A stretch of 64,000 bases of DNA, from positions 28,408-92,407 of the forward strand of contig JBFMDH010000031.1 in assembly GCA_040754075.1 (NCBI GenBank). Reading direction: 5' to 3'. The notes under the pieces were generated by a model. That model worked only from the letters and a program-made list of their open reading frames with translations, was not told the origin of the DNA and ran no database searches. Below, piece after piece: positions 24,593 to 33,764 of this stretch (the first letter of the stretch is position 1; each line of letters begins with the position of its first letter). The DNA is from Acidobacteriota bacterium (GTDB taxonomy: Bacteria > Acidobacteriota > Blastocatellia > UBA7656). The translations under genes were made by a program, and so were the position numbers.

Positions 24593-25477
24593 ATGCATAT
24601 AGAATCTCTGAAAGTATTTTGCGATTTGATTGATACGCGCAGTTTTTCCAAAGCGGCGGCTAAGAATTTCATTTCTCAATCTGCCGTCAGTCAACAGATT
24701 CGCGCTTTTGAAGAGAAGTTCGAGCGTCAGCTTGTCGAACGCAGCCGCAAAGGTCTGGTGCCGACCGCCGCCGGTCTCACGTTTTATAAAGGTTGTCGGG
24801 AAATCCTCGACCGTTATAACGCGCTCGAAGAAGAATTGAAAACCCTCGGCAATCTCGTGAGCGGGCAGGTGCGGGTGGCGACCATTTATTCGGTCGGGCT
24901 TCATGAAATTTCGCCGATTGTTAAGAATTTTATAAAAAATTATCCACAAGCCAACCTGCATATCGAATACAGCCGCGCCAATAAAGTTTATGATGATGTG
25001 ATTAACGGCACCAATGACATCGGCATCGTCGCCTATCCGAAAGCCCAACCGCAACTTGAAATCATTCCCTATCGCTCGGAACCGCTTTCATTGATTTGTT
25101 ATCCTGAACATCCGCTGGCAAAACGCAAACGGGTTGACATCGAGCATCTCAAAGATGAGCGGTTGATCGGTTATGAACGCGACATTCCCTCGCGCAAAGC
25201 TTTGGATAAAATTTTTCGCACGCAGGGCATCACCCCGAATTATGTGATGGAATTCGATAACATTGAAATCATGAAACTGTATGTTGAATCGGGGCAGGGC
25301 ATCACTATCTTGCCGGCAACGGTTGCCGAAGCGGAAACCCGCGCAGGAACCTTGAAAGCCGTGAAGTTTACCAAACCTTATATTCGCTCCGTCGGCATCA
25401 TCTATCGCAAAGGCAGAATTTTCAGCACCGCCGCGCGCAAGTTTCTGGAAATGCTGGTCGCTTCGGCAATGGCGTGA
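24593..25477 (+). CDS. LysR-family transcriptional regulator
   Basis: A 294-residue regulator with the N-terminal winged helix-turn-helix (MHIESLKVFCDLIDTRSFSKAA... SQSAVSQQIRAFE ... FERQLVERSRKGLVPTAAG) and a C-terminal LysR substrate-binding domain (VRVATIYSVGLHEISPIV onwards). The effector cannot be read. GAAGG about eight bases upstream supports ATG 24593. It is divergent from the MFS exporter gene, a common layout for LysR regulators and their targets. Confidence 0.93.
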   Translation: MHIESLKVFCDLIDTRSFSKAAAKNFISQSAVSQQIRAFEEKFERQLVERSRKGLVPTAAGLTFYKGCREILDRYNALEEELKTLGNLVSGQVRVATIYSVGLHEISPIVKNFIKNYPQANLHIEYSRANKVYDDVINGTNDIGIVAYPKAQPQLEIIPYRSEPLSLICYPEHPLAKRKRVDIEHLKDERLIGYERDIPSRKALDKIFRTQGITPNYVMEFDNIEIMKLYVESGQGITILPATVAEAETRAGTLKAVKFTKPYIRSVGIIYRKGRIFSTAARKFLEMLVASAMA

Positions 25478-25713
25478 TTTTTTGCAGGTGCATTTGTATT
25501 ATCATCTCCCGACCATAAATCAGCGGAAAAATCTGAGCATTGGTACTTTTCTCTACCAGAGCAGTTGGCGAGGTGTAGACGCTGTCTGTTTCGCTAATAT
25601 TTTAGAGATGCATTTTTGATTAACCAAACCGTTGCTTTTATGAGTAAAATAGCGCCCCTGACCTGTTCATCCCCGAACAGGGTTTTTGCAGAATCAATCA
25701 AGGAGTTTTGGTA

Positions 25714-28700
25714 ATGGATAGCCCCCTCAATACTGCACAGCAATATTTTGAACGCGCGCTTGAACTCTATAACAAAGGGCTACTTGACGAAGCCATCGAA
25801 CGTTACCGCATCGCCATTGAAATGCGTGATGGCAATTTTCCACGCGCTCACTATTTTTTAGCGCACGCCTTACTTGCCACAGGCAACCCGGAAGCCGCGC
25901 TCGAAGCCTTTCAACGAGCTATCGAACAACAGCCCGAAAATCCCGATGCTTATTACCATCTCGGCAACGCCCTTGCCCGCATCGGCAATCACCCGGAAGC
26001 CATCAAAGCTTTCAATAAAGCCATCGAACAACGCGGCGGCAATCATGCCTGGGCGCACCACGATTTAGGACTCACCCTGCTGGGAAGCGGGCACGCGGCA
26101 ACCGCAATCGAGGCGTTTAAAAAAGCCATTGAACAACGCCAGGAAATTTTTCCCAAAGCCTGGCATAACCTCGGCGTCGCCTATGCCCGAAGCGGCAAGT
26201 TAGACGAAGCCATTCGCGCGCTTGGCAAAGCCCTGGAGCAACGGCAGGGCGTATATCCCGAAACCCAGTTTGAACTCGGTCGCGTACTCACCGAAAAAGG
26301 CGATTTGCAAGCCGCGGTCACGGCGTTTCGCGAGTGTCTGGCGAATCGTCAAAAGCGTTTTCCCGAAGCCCATTTTGAACTTGGTCGCGCGTTTTATGGT
26401 CTCGGACAACTCGACGACGCCACCGCTGAATTTCACGCCGCGCTCGCTGAACAGACGCATTACCCGGAAGCCTATCACGGACTTGGTCGTGTACTCGCAA
26501 GACAGGGCAACGTTGCGGAAGCCCGTGAAGCTTACCAGGCGGCGATTCGACAGCAAGGGGATTTCCCCTGGGCGTATCACGGACTCGGCAATCTCTTTGC
26601 CCGACAAGGAAACCTCACTGAAGCGATCAACGCCTATCGCCAAGCCATCAAACAAAACCCGCTGTTTCCCCGCGCTCATTACGATTTAGGCATGGCGCTC
26701 AATGCCCAGGGCGCAGGCGACGACGCTATCAACGCCTTTAACAAAGCCATTGAACAGCGCGGCGGCAATTACCCGGAAGCCCATTATGAACTCGGTCGCC
26801 TGTACGCTTTGCAGGAACAGACGTTGCTCGCCGCGCAATCATTTAAAACCGCCATCGCGCAAAACCCGCATTTTCCTGAAGCCCATCAAGACCTCGGCGT
26901 CGTGCTCTATCGCAGCGGTAACACGCACGAAGCGATTACCGCCTATCGCGCGGCGCTTGCCCAAAGCAATGGCGATTTTGCCACCGCGCATCATAATCTC
27001 GGTCTGGCGCTTCTGGATTTGGCTGAGTACGACGAAGCCATCCGCGAATTGCACCTGGCGATTCAACAACAGACGCGCTTTCCGAAAGCCTATCGCAATC
27101 TTGGTCGCGCCTATTATTCGGTCGGCAATTTCGACAGCGCCATCCAAGCCCTGCGCACGGCAGTTCAGCAACGCGAAGGCAAATTCGCCGAGGCTTATTA
27201 TGATTTAGGTCTGGCGCATTTCAGCAAAGGGCATTTCGACGACGCGATTGCCGCCTTGCAAACTGCCATTGAACAGACCGACGAACGAGCTTTCCCCGAA
27301 GCCCATTTCTGGCTCGGCAACGCCCATAGCGCCAAAGGCGATGCGCCAAGCGCCGTGCGCTCTTTTAAAGCCGCGCTCGCCACGCGCGAAGGCACTGCCT
27401 ATCCCGAAGCCCATTACAGTCTCGGTCTCGCATACGAACAACTCGGCGACCACACCAATGCGATTGCGGCGTATCGTCAGGCGCTTGCTGAAAATGAAAA
27501 TTTCGCGGCGGCGCATTACAGCCTCGGCAATGCGCTGTTGCGTTCAGGCGCGATTGAGTCGGCGATTATCAGTTTGCAACGCGCCACCGATTTGCAAAAC
27601 GATATGCCCTGGGCGCATCAGAAACTCGGTCAGGCGTTGCATCAGGCAGGCAGGCTCGACGAAGCCCTTCAGGCTTTGCAACGCGCCATTGCGTTACAGT
27701 CCGATTTCCCCGAAGCCAAACTCAATCTTGCGCAATCGCTTTATGCCAACGGCAACACCGCTGCGGCGATTGATGCCTGTAACGAAGTGATTGCCATGAG
27801 CAGCCTCGCTTTTCCCGAAGCCCATTATCTGCGCGGGCGGGCGCTTTATGAAATGAATGACCTCGAAGAAGCCGCGCTTGGGTTCCGCACCGCTATCAGT
27901 ATCAATCCCGAAATGGCTGAAGCGCATCGCGACCTGGGACACACGCTTTATGATTTGGGCGATCTTGACGGCGCAATCAATGCCTATCGCACGACCCTCG
28001 ATTTGCACCCCGAATACATCCTCGTCCATCACGATTTGGGCGTGACGCTTTGTGAACGCGGGCGCGTCGAAGAAGCGATTACCAGTTTGCGCCGCGCTAC
28101 AGACAATCCCGAAGAAGCTTTCCCGTTCGCCTGGCATGACCTGGGCGTGGCGCTTTACGATTCGGGTGAAATTGATGAGGCAATACACGCCTTCAATAAA
28201 GCCATTGAACAACGGCGCGGACGTTACCCGCAGGCGTTCTACAATCTCGGCAATGCGTTTTATGCGCGCGGCGACGTGGATGGCGCGGTGCAGGCTTATC
28301 AAACGGCTATTGACCAACAGGGCGGCAATTTCCCCGACGCTTATCGCAATTTAGGAAATGCGTTGGCGCGACTTGGCAAACTTGATAGCGCCACCGATTC
28401 GATTAAACAAGCGATTGCGCAAGGCGATACGGCTGCCGATGCGCACCACGATTTGGGATTGATTCTGTACGGGCGCGGTCAACTGGACGAAGCAATTAAA
28501 GAATTTCGTCAGGCGATTGAACTCCGTGATGGCGTAGACCCGGAAGCGCATCGCAATCTCGGTCGCGCGCTTTATCAAATGGGTGCGCTCGAAGAGGCGC
28601 GAGTTGAATTTGAAACCGCTATCGCGCAACGCGAAATTCAATCTGCGCCGCGCGCGGCAACTACCGGGTTGCTTTCGAGTGAAGCGACGCTTGATGAGCA

Positions 28701-29433
28701 TAAAGGCGCGACCGCTAATCTGGTCGCCGAACTCAACCAATATGCAACCTATGTGACAGGGCTTTTCCCGGAAGCCCATTTCGATTTGGGGCGTGTGCTG
28801 TTTAGTCTCGGTCGAACCGAAGACGCCATCAAACAATTTCGCTTGGCTATCGAACAACGCGACGGTCATTATCCACGCGCCCACTTTGAACTCGGACGCG
28901 CGCTCGGTCGCGCGACGGCGCTTGCGGATGCCATCAACGAATTGCAAAAAGCCATCCAACAGCAGGGCGGACGGTTTCCTGAAGGCTATTTCCAGATGGG
29001 CACGTTTTATGCGCGACAATCGGATTACGATGCGGCAATCGAAGCTTACCGAACCGCCATTCAACAATCGGGCGGCGTTTATCCACAGGCTTTCTATCAA
29101 CTCGGAACCGCTTATGTGCGAACCGGAAATCAAAGCGCCGCGCTTGACGCCTTTGACCGCGCCATCGAACAACGCGGCGGTTATTACCCGGAAGCCCATC
29201 AGGATAAAGGTCGGGTGCTTTATGCAATGGATCGGCTTGATGAAGCCAACAACGCCTATTCGACAGCGGTTCGTCAGAAAAACGGTAATCATCAGCCGGT
29301 TGAAGAAACGCCAGCCGAGATTCCCGAATCGGTCAGCGAAACGTTAGGCAATCGGTTGAGACAAGCGCCCGCGGCAAGTAGCGGCGAAGCAACGATTAAA
29401 GTGGAAACCAAAGTGACGAAACCGTCCGAATAA
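25714..29433 (+). CDS. Giant tetratricopeptide-repeat protein
   Basis: A 1239-residue protein made almost wholly of TPR units, roughly thirty, from residue 6 to about 1190. Units are mostly 34-37 residues with consensus like FPEAHYELGRALYxxGxxDEAIxAFxxAIEQR, often with the extra insert RGGN or QGGx before FPxAH, giving a longer inter-repeat turn than the standard 34-residue TPR. One non-TPR linker of about 40 residues occurs near residue 980. The last 40 residues are polar and disordered. No signal peptide or membrane segment is seen, so it is a cytoplasmic scaffold. AGGAG at 25701 supports ATG 25714. It starts a three-gene plus-strand cluster with a coiled-coil membrane protein and a membrane-associated protein. 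Confidence 0.9.
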   Translation: MDSPLNTAQQYFERALELYNKGLLDEAIERYRIAIEMRDGNFPRAHYFLAHALLATGNPEAALEAFQRAIEQQPENPDAYYHLGNALARIGNHPEAIKAFNKAIEQRGGNHAWAHHDLGLTLLGSGHAATAIEAFKKAIEQRQEIFPKAWHNLGVAYARSGKLDEAIRALGKALEQRQGVYPETQFELGRVLTEKGDLQAAVTAFRECLANRQKRFPEAHFELGRAFYGLGQLDDATAEFHAALAEQTHYPEAYHGLGRVLARQGNVAEAREAYQAAIRQQGDFPWAYHGLGNLFARQGNLTEAINAYRQAIKQNPLFPRAHYDLGMALNAQGAGDDAINAFNKAIEQRGGNYPEAHYELGRLYALQEQTLLAAQSFKTAIAQNPHFPEAHQDLGVVLYRSGNTHEAITAYRAALAQSNGDFATAHHNLGLALLDLAEYDEAIRELHLAIQQQTRFPKAYRNLGRAYYSVGNFDSAIQALRTAVQQREGKFAEAYYDLGLAHFSKGHFDDAIAALQTAIEQTDERAFPEAHFWLGNAHSAKGDAPSAVRSFKAALATREGTAYPEAHYSLGLAYEQLGDHTNAIAAYRQALAENENFAAAHYSLGNALLRSGAIESAIISLQRATDLQNDMPWAHQKLGQALHQAGRLDEALQALQRAIALQSDFPEAKLNLAQSLYANGNTAAAIDACNEVIAMSSLAFPEAHYLRGRALYEMNDLEEAALGFRTAISINPEMAEAHRDLGHTLYDLGDLDGAINAYRTTLDLHPEYILVHHDLGVTLCERGRVEEAITSLRRATDNPEEAFPFAWHDLGVALYDSGEIDEAIHAFNKAIEQRRGRYPQAFYNLGNAFYARGDVDGAVQAYQTAIDQQGGNFPDAYRNLGNALARLGKLDSATDSIKQAIAQGDTAADAHHDLGLILYGRGQLDEAIKEFRQAIELRDGVDPEAHRNLGRALYQMGALEEARVEFETAIAQREIQSAPRAATTGLLSSEATLDEHKGATANLVAELNQYATYVTGLFPEAHFDLGRVLFSLGRTEDAIKQFRLAIEQRDGHYPRAHFELGRALGRATALADAINELQKAIQQQGGRFPEGYFQMGTFYARQSDYDAAIEAYRTAIQQSGGVYPQAFYQLGTAYVRTGNQSAALDAFDRAIEQRGGYYPEAHQDKGRVLYAMDRLDEANNAYSTAVRQKNGNHQPVEETPAEIPESVSETLGNRLRQAPAASSGEATIKVETKVTKPSE

Positions 29434-29474
29434 GTGGTTGAGGTTCGGTTTGCCGTTAGAGGAGAAAAAAAGCA

Positions 29475-31394
29475 ATGGAAAGCCTCACCTTACCGATGCT
29501 GATTGGTTTAATTGTAGGACTGACTATCGGCTTTGGCATTTGCTGGTTAATTTTTAAACGCCGCGAATCGGTAAAAAATGAATTATCAGAGCGTGACCTG
29601 ACCAATCATTTTGCTGCCGCAAGGAATCTGGAAACGATTGTTATGCTTGAACATGAAGTTGCTGAAAAATCCGCTAAACTGTCTGCGCTTGACCAGGATG
29701 TCAAAACCAACGTGGCAAGACTCACGGCTTTGGAAGAACAATTGACCACCGCACAACACTCGCTCAAAGCCAAAGATGAGGAACTCGCGGTGTTTGAAGA
29801 ACGCTTGAGAATCAACAAAAGCGACCTTGAATATACCGCGACCTTGGAATCGCGGTTGCTCGAATCCGCAAAAGAATTTCAACTCAAACTGAGCGATAAG
29901 GATTTGGAAATTCTGCGACTACAGGAACGCCTCGAAAGCTTTGAAAAAACCAGTCCCGCAGAAAAACTCGAAGCTTTAACTCTTGAACGCGATGCCTTGA
30001 TTCGTGAAAAAACGCTTGCCCTTGAACAGAAAAATGCCGAAGTTCAGGAACTGCAAAATGCCGTCAACGCTTTGGTTCAAGAATATACTGACGCGAAAGC
30101 TGAGATGAGTGGGCAATTGCAAGCCGTCGAAGCCAAACTCGCGGAAAAGGATGCGGAGTTGGAACGCTTGCAAGCGCAACTGGAAATTTTTCAAAAAAGC
30201 GATTTGCCGCTTCTTGAATTAGACCGCGAGAGTTTCATTGATGCCAAACTTGCTGACCTCGATGCCACCTATCAAAAAGCGCTTCACGAAAAGGATGCAG
30301 AGATTTCGCAACTCCTTGATCACCTGAAGAGCGTTGACAATCTCGGCGCGTTAATGGCTGAGCGCGATGCGAAGTTACAGGAAACCGAAGCCGCATTCAG
30401 CGAGTTGCAAAGCCAATATCAAACCCTTGAGAGTGAAACCTCGGCGCGTCAAGCGGCGTTTGCAGCACTCAAAAAACGCGCCGATGAATTTGAACAACTG
30501 AGCAAACGAAATGCTGAGAGTTTCGGCATCAAGCTACAGGAAGCAGAAGACCAACACCGTCAATCGCTCGAAGAAAAAGAGGCGGAACTTGCGGAATTGC
30601 GCGAGCGCGTCGGATTCGTCGGCGCTTTGCGAAAACAATACGCCGAAAAAGAGGCAGAGTTACAATCGCTTGACGAGAAGTATCAGACGACGTTGAATAA
30701 CAAAAATCTGGAAATCCATTTTCTCAAAGAACACCTCGATAACCTTGAAAAATTGCAGACCTCTTCGATTGACGAATTGAGAGACAATCAGCAATCGCTG
30801 CTCGCCGAACAGGAAAATCGAATTGCCGAATTGGAAGCCGGGCTTATCGAAAAGGATTCGTTGATTGAACAATGGCAGGCAAAAGTTTTTGAACTTGAAC
30901 AAAGCAGCGCCGGACAAACTGAAACCTCGGATGACGATTTGCGCCAAGAGTACGAAACCCGGTTGCAGGCTAAAGAGACTGAGATAACCGAATTGCTTGA
31001 ACGCATCACGGCGCTTGAAACGCTATTTGCCGCGCATTCCGAAGAGGTTGATTTAAAGTTCAAGGAGAAAGAGGCTGAACTTACGAAATTGCGCGAAGAT
31101 GCGCGGGCGTTGGAAGTTTTCGTGGGCAGCCATTCTGAAGAAGTGGATAGGCGATTGCAGGAAGCCCAAGCAAAATATAAGACGGCTGTCATTGCCAAAA
31201 ATGCCGAGATTTCGCGGCTGCAAATGCGCATCAATCAACTGGAACCGTTCAGCGCCCTAGTGGCGCAACGCGATGCGCGAATTCGCGAAATGGACAATCG
31301 TTATCAAACCGCCATCAGCACCAAAGATGCGGAGATTCAACGATTGCAAAACAAACTCCGCGAATTAAACGGCAACGCCCACATGGCTTCGTAA
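29475..31394 (+). CDS. Membrane-anchored long coiled-coil protein
   Basis: A 639-residue protein with one N-terminal transmembrane helix (residues 7-27, PMLIGLIVGLTIGFGICWLI) followed by basic residues and then about 600 residues of heptad-rich coiled coil. The coil has internal repeats of the type YQTALxxKDAEIxxLxxxL and LxAxRDAxL recurring every 60-130 residues. The topology suggests a cytoplasmic rod tethered to the inner membrane. AGAGGAG ten bases upstream supports ATG 29475, 41 bases after the TPR gene, so they are probably one operon. A scaffold or partitioning role is an inference. Confidence 0.85.
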   Translation: MESLTLPMLIGLIVGLTIGFGICWLIFKRRESVKNELSERDLTNHFAAARNLETIVMLEHEVAEKSAKLSALDQDVKTNVARLTALEEQLTTAQHSLKAKDEELAVFEERLRINKSDLEYTATLESRLLESAKEFQLKLSDKDLEILRLQERLESFEKTSPAEKLEALTLERDALIREKTLALEQKNAEVQELQNAVNALVQEYTDAKAEMSGQLQAVEAKLAEKDAELERLQAQLEIFQKSDLPLLELDRESFIDAKLADLDATYQKALHEKDAEISQLLDHLKSVDNLGALMAERDAKLQETEAAFSELQSQYQTLESETSARQAAFAALKKRADEFEQLSKRNAESFGIKLQEAEDQHRQSLEEKEAELAELRERVGFVGALRKQYAEKEAELQSLDEKYQTTLNNKNLEIHFLKEHLDNLEKLQTSSIDELRDNQQSLLAEQENRIAELEAGLIEKDSLIEQWQAKVFELEQSSAGQTETSDDDLRQEYETRLQAKETEITELLERITALETLFAAHSEEVDLKFKEKEAELTKLREDARALEVFVGSHSEEVDRRLQEAQAKYKTAVIAKNAEISRLQMRINQLEPFSALVAQRDARIREMDNRYQTAISTKDAEIQRLQNKLRELNGNAHMAS

Positions 31395-31401
31395 AGCAAA
31401 A

Positions 31402-31491
31402 CCGAAATTAAAAACAAAAGGCAAAAGAAAAAACCGATGGTTTGCGCTTTTTCTTTTGCCTTTTTACTTTTTACTTTTTACTTTTTACTTA
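31402..31491. repeat. AAAAGGC/TTTTTAC heptamer repeats
   Basis: AAACAAAAGGCAAAAG (about 31412-31428) is mirrored by CTTTTTCTTTTGCCTTTTT (about 31448-31466), and then four tandem TTTTTAC heptamers run to 31489. The array ends five bases before the next start codon, leaving no conventional ribosome site there. Confidence 0.7.
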
Positions 31492-31495
31492 ACCG

Positions 31496-32203
31496 ATGGC
31501 GCAACTAAGCGGCACAAATCAACGACAAATTATTCTGCACGCGGTGCTGGCGGGACTGACGCCGCTGATTCCGGTGCCGCTCGTAGATGATCTGGTGAAG
31601 AGCTATTTTCAACGGCGCATGGTTCGCAAACTCGCAGCGGCGCATGCTCGCGTATTAAACCATCAAGACACCGAAACCTTTGCGGACGATCAAGACACCG
31701 GTTGTTTACGCGGGTGTTTGGTCACTGTGTTGCTATTGCCGCTCAAGGCTATCTTTCGCAAAATATTTTTCTTTCTCGAATGGAAACGCGCCATTGATGT
31801 TGTCTCTCACACCTATTATCAAGGTTTTCTGATTGATTATGCGCTTGCGGAAAACTGGTTGAACTGGCGCAGCGCCCAAGAGATTCGCGGCGCTATCGAT
31901 GAGGTGCTTGCCAGGCTAAACACCAGTTTGATTGAACGCGCTGTAAAAGGGGTTTTCTATCAATCGAAAAGCGTGTTGCAAAATGCGGCGCGACTGCTGC
32001 AAAACAGTTTGCGCCGCATCACCCGTCGCCCTTCACAGGAAGAAGTTGCCGAAGTCATCGAATCCATTCAACCCGAAGAAGAACGCGAAGTCGCCGGTCT
32101 TGTCGGACAACTCGAAAATGCCATCAACAAAATTCCTGCCGAACATTTCGAGCAGTTGCGCTTGCAACTTGCCAACCGGCTGTTTCCACCCGCAAAGCAA
32201 TGA
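31496..32203 (+). CDS. Membrane-associated protein of unknown function
   Basis: A 235-residue protein. The N-terminal part has a hydrophobic hairpin (ILHAVLAGLTPLIPVPLVDDL), then an amphipathic basic stretch and a second hydrophobic segment (GCLVTVLLLPLKAIFRKIFFFL); the rest is helical and charged (EEVAEVIESIQPEEEREVAGL). It resembles EcsC-type peripheral proteins only loosely. No ribosome site is visible; the TTTTTAC array directly precedes the start. It is the third gene of the TPR/coiled-coil cluster and so may work at the same membrane site. It ends before a bidirectional terminator-like hairpin. Confidence 0.7.
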   Translation: MAQLSGTNQRQIILHAVLAGLTPLIPVPLVDDLVKSYFQRRMVRKLAAAHARVLNHQDTETFADDQDTGCLRGCLVTVLLLPLKAIFRKIFFFLEWKRAIDVVSHTYYQGFLIDYALAENWLNWRSAQEIRGAIDEVLARLNTSLIERAVKGVFYQSKSVLQNAARLLQNSLRRITRRPSQEEVAEVIESIQPEEEREVAGLVGQLENAINKIPAEHFEQLRLQLANRLFPPAKQ

Positions 32204-32292
32204 GAAAATTCTGCTCATCGAGCGACTTGCAAAAACCATTTCTTGAGGTCGCAGTAAAGCCAATCGCAAATGGCTCTGGTTGTTTATAAATG

Positions 32293-32330
32293 ATTGTGGG
32301 GACAAGATTCATTTTTGTCTCCCACAATTT
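32293..32330. terminator. Hairpin terminator between convergent genes
   Basis: ATTGTGGGGACAA (32293-32305) pairs with TTGTCTCCCACAAT (32315-32328) with one bulge, and T-rich sequence follows on the plus strand. It lies between the end of the membrane-associated gene and the end of the intradiol dioxygenase gene and could serve both. Confidence 0.65.
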
Positions 32331-32355
32331 TCTACATAATCAATCGGAAGCTGGT

Positions 32356-33384
32356 TTATTCAACCGGACGGGCGTAAAGAAATTCATCCGAAAGCGTGTT
32401 GTCGGAATTTCTCACCTGAAGTGTAACCGTTTGTCCGGCGGCAATTAAATTTCCGGCTTTTTTGGCGATTAATATGGTGGTTGGGTTGGTTTCATCATTA
32501 GCCGTCTTTTTCTGTTTCTCGCCATTTAAAAATATTTTTGCCCCAAGGTCAAAATTTGCGCCGGTGACGATTAACTTTTTTCCGCTCACACTAGCCCCGT
32601 TGATGGTTGGCGCAGCCGTTGGCGGGTCAACAACCGTTACGCCTTCCAAAGCGATGTTGAAAATCCCCAAATAACCTTGCCCTTCGGCGTTTAGCGGCAA
32701 AAGCATAGCGCTGCGATAGATGCCATCGTTGCTGTTGCGAGTGCCGCGCGCGCTTTTCGAGTTATAAGGCGCATTGGTGAACACCTGGTCGGTCAGGGTG
32801 TCGTCAAAAAAGAATTGCGAAGTAAACTCATAGGTTTCCTGAGACCCGGAATAGAGACGAACCTTGAAATGAATGTGAACGGTTCTGCCGGTGTAATAAC
32901 CCGGATAGATGGTCGTGAATTGAGCAGCGCCGTTGCTGTCTGTGACTTGATAACCGCGCAGGAATTTCTGCCCGATGGTGCTGGATTGTCCCGCGCCGCT
33001 CACATCCGAATAAGCGCCCAGCGCATCACAGTGCCAGATGTCAACATAAGCATTGGGAAGCGGTGTGCAACTGCTGCCGGTAACGCGGCTCACATTAAAT
33101 ATCAATCGAAGCGGCACGCCGGTTTTGGTGACGTTGGTAGTCGGGTCCAGGCGAATGTCTGAACGATTGAGTTTTTCATCGACAAAATAGGGTCCTTCGG
33201 TTAATGCGGGTCTGACGACGCACGATAGCGATTGCGCTTGGGTCAGGGAGCCGAAAGCGGTTTTCGGTAAGAATCGTTTTGCCGGTTCGCCCGCCCAACC
33301 GACTAAAGCGGTGGCTCCTGCCGCGCCGAGTAAACGCAAGGTGTGGCGGCGGCTGATCAAATGTTTAGAGGTCTTTTTATCCAC
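32356..33384 (-). CDS. Tat-exported intradiol ring-cleavage dioxygenase with IPT-like tail
   Basis: A non-heme iron dioxygenase of the protocatechuate/catechol type, about 342 residues. A twin-arginine signal (ISRRHTLRLLGAAGATALVG) suggests export of the folded enzyme. The dioxygenase domain shows TEGPYFVDEKLNRSDIR, YVDIWHCDALGAYSD and GYYTGRTVHIHFKV, with tyrosine and histidine iron ligands. The last 85 residues (APTINGASVSGKKLIVTGAN...) form an IPT/TIG-like module like that on the copper protein at 11189. GTG 33384 is chosen because AGGAG lies seven bases upstream and it places the twin-arginine close to the start; a longer frame starts at 33477. Likely substrate is an extracellular catechol or quinol, but this is inference. 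Confidence 0.85.
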   Translation of the reverse strand: MDKKTSKHLISRRHTLRLLGAAGATALVGWAGEPAKRFLPKTAFGSLTQAQSLSCVVRPALTEGPYFVDEKLNRSDIRLDPTTNVTKTGVPLRLIFNVSRVTGSSCTPLPNAYVDIWHCDALGAYSDVSGAGQSSTIGQKFLRGYQVTDSNGAAQFTTIYPGYYTGRTVHIHFKVRLYSGSQETYEFTSQFFFDDTLTDQVFTNAPYNSKSARGTRNSNDGIYRSAMLLPLNAEGQGYLGIFNIALEGVTVVDPPTAAPTINGASVSGKKLIVTGANFDLGAKIFLNGEKQKKTANDETNPTTILIAKKAGNLIAAGQTVTLQVRNSDNTLSDEFLYARPVE

Positions 33385-33491
33385 TGAATTGCTCCTTCTA
33401 TTTGTTGATGCAGCGCGAGGGTTCACGTCGGGAGTCTCGCCTGCTCCGTTGAAATATCTCTCCATTATACGCAGCAACGCCGAAGGCTATC

Positions 33492-33530
33492 GTTAAGTCT
33501 TCGTCAGCGTTTTGTGAAGTTTTGTGAAGC
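33492..33530. promoter_or_regulatory. Tandem TTTTGTGAAG boxes upstream of the dioxygenase
   Basis: TTTTGTGAAG occurs twice in direct tandem (33510-33529), preceded by a degenerate GTTAAGTCTTCGTCAG (33492-33507). Direct repeats of about ten bases are the usual binding pattern of OmpR-family regulators. A matching box precedes the OmpR-type regulator gene at 34319. Confidence 0.45.
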
Positions 33531-33621
33531 GCAATCGGCGGGTGATGAAACCTGAAGCGACGGGCTGATGCGAACGGCAGCTTGCGTCCCCTATCATGCC
33601 TGTGTCATTCAGTTAAGAAAA

Positions 33622-33722
33622 AGGCTGAACCCGAAGACCACGAAGCAACACGAAGCGTTTAAAATTTATAAGTCTTTATTGCTTTTCGAGTTCTTTGAAT
33701 TCTTCGCGTTAAAAAAAAATTC
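33622..33722. repeat. ACCACGAAG-type intergenic repeat
   Basis: AACCCGAAGACCACGAAGCAACACGAAGCG (split units of ACCACGAAG) around 33629-33658 is followed by an AT-rich loop and a weaker inverted arm TTCGAGTTCTTTGAATTCTTCGCG (units of CTTCG) around 33686-33710. The 380-base gap from the dioxygenase start to the receiver-protein gene holds this and the TTTTGTGAAG boxes; no gene is seen. Confidence 0.5.
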
Positions 33723-33764
33723 AGCAACTTAATGCCCTTGTCCTATGACGCTGTGGACTGGCAA

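Noticed and set aside
28351..29292. A 313-residue minus-strand frame within the giant TPR gene
   Set aside because: It is an antisense shadow of repeated TPR codons; several such frames occur throughout 25.7-29.4 kb and none has family resemblance.
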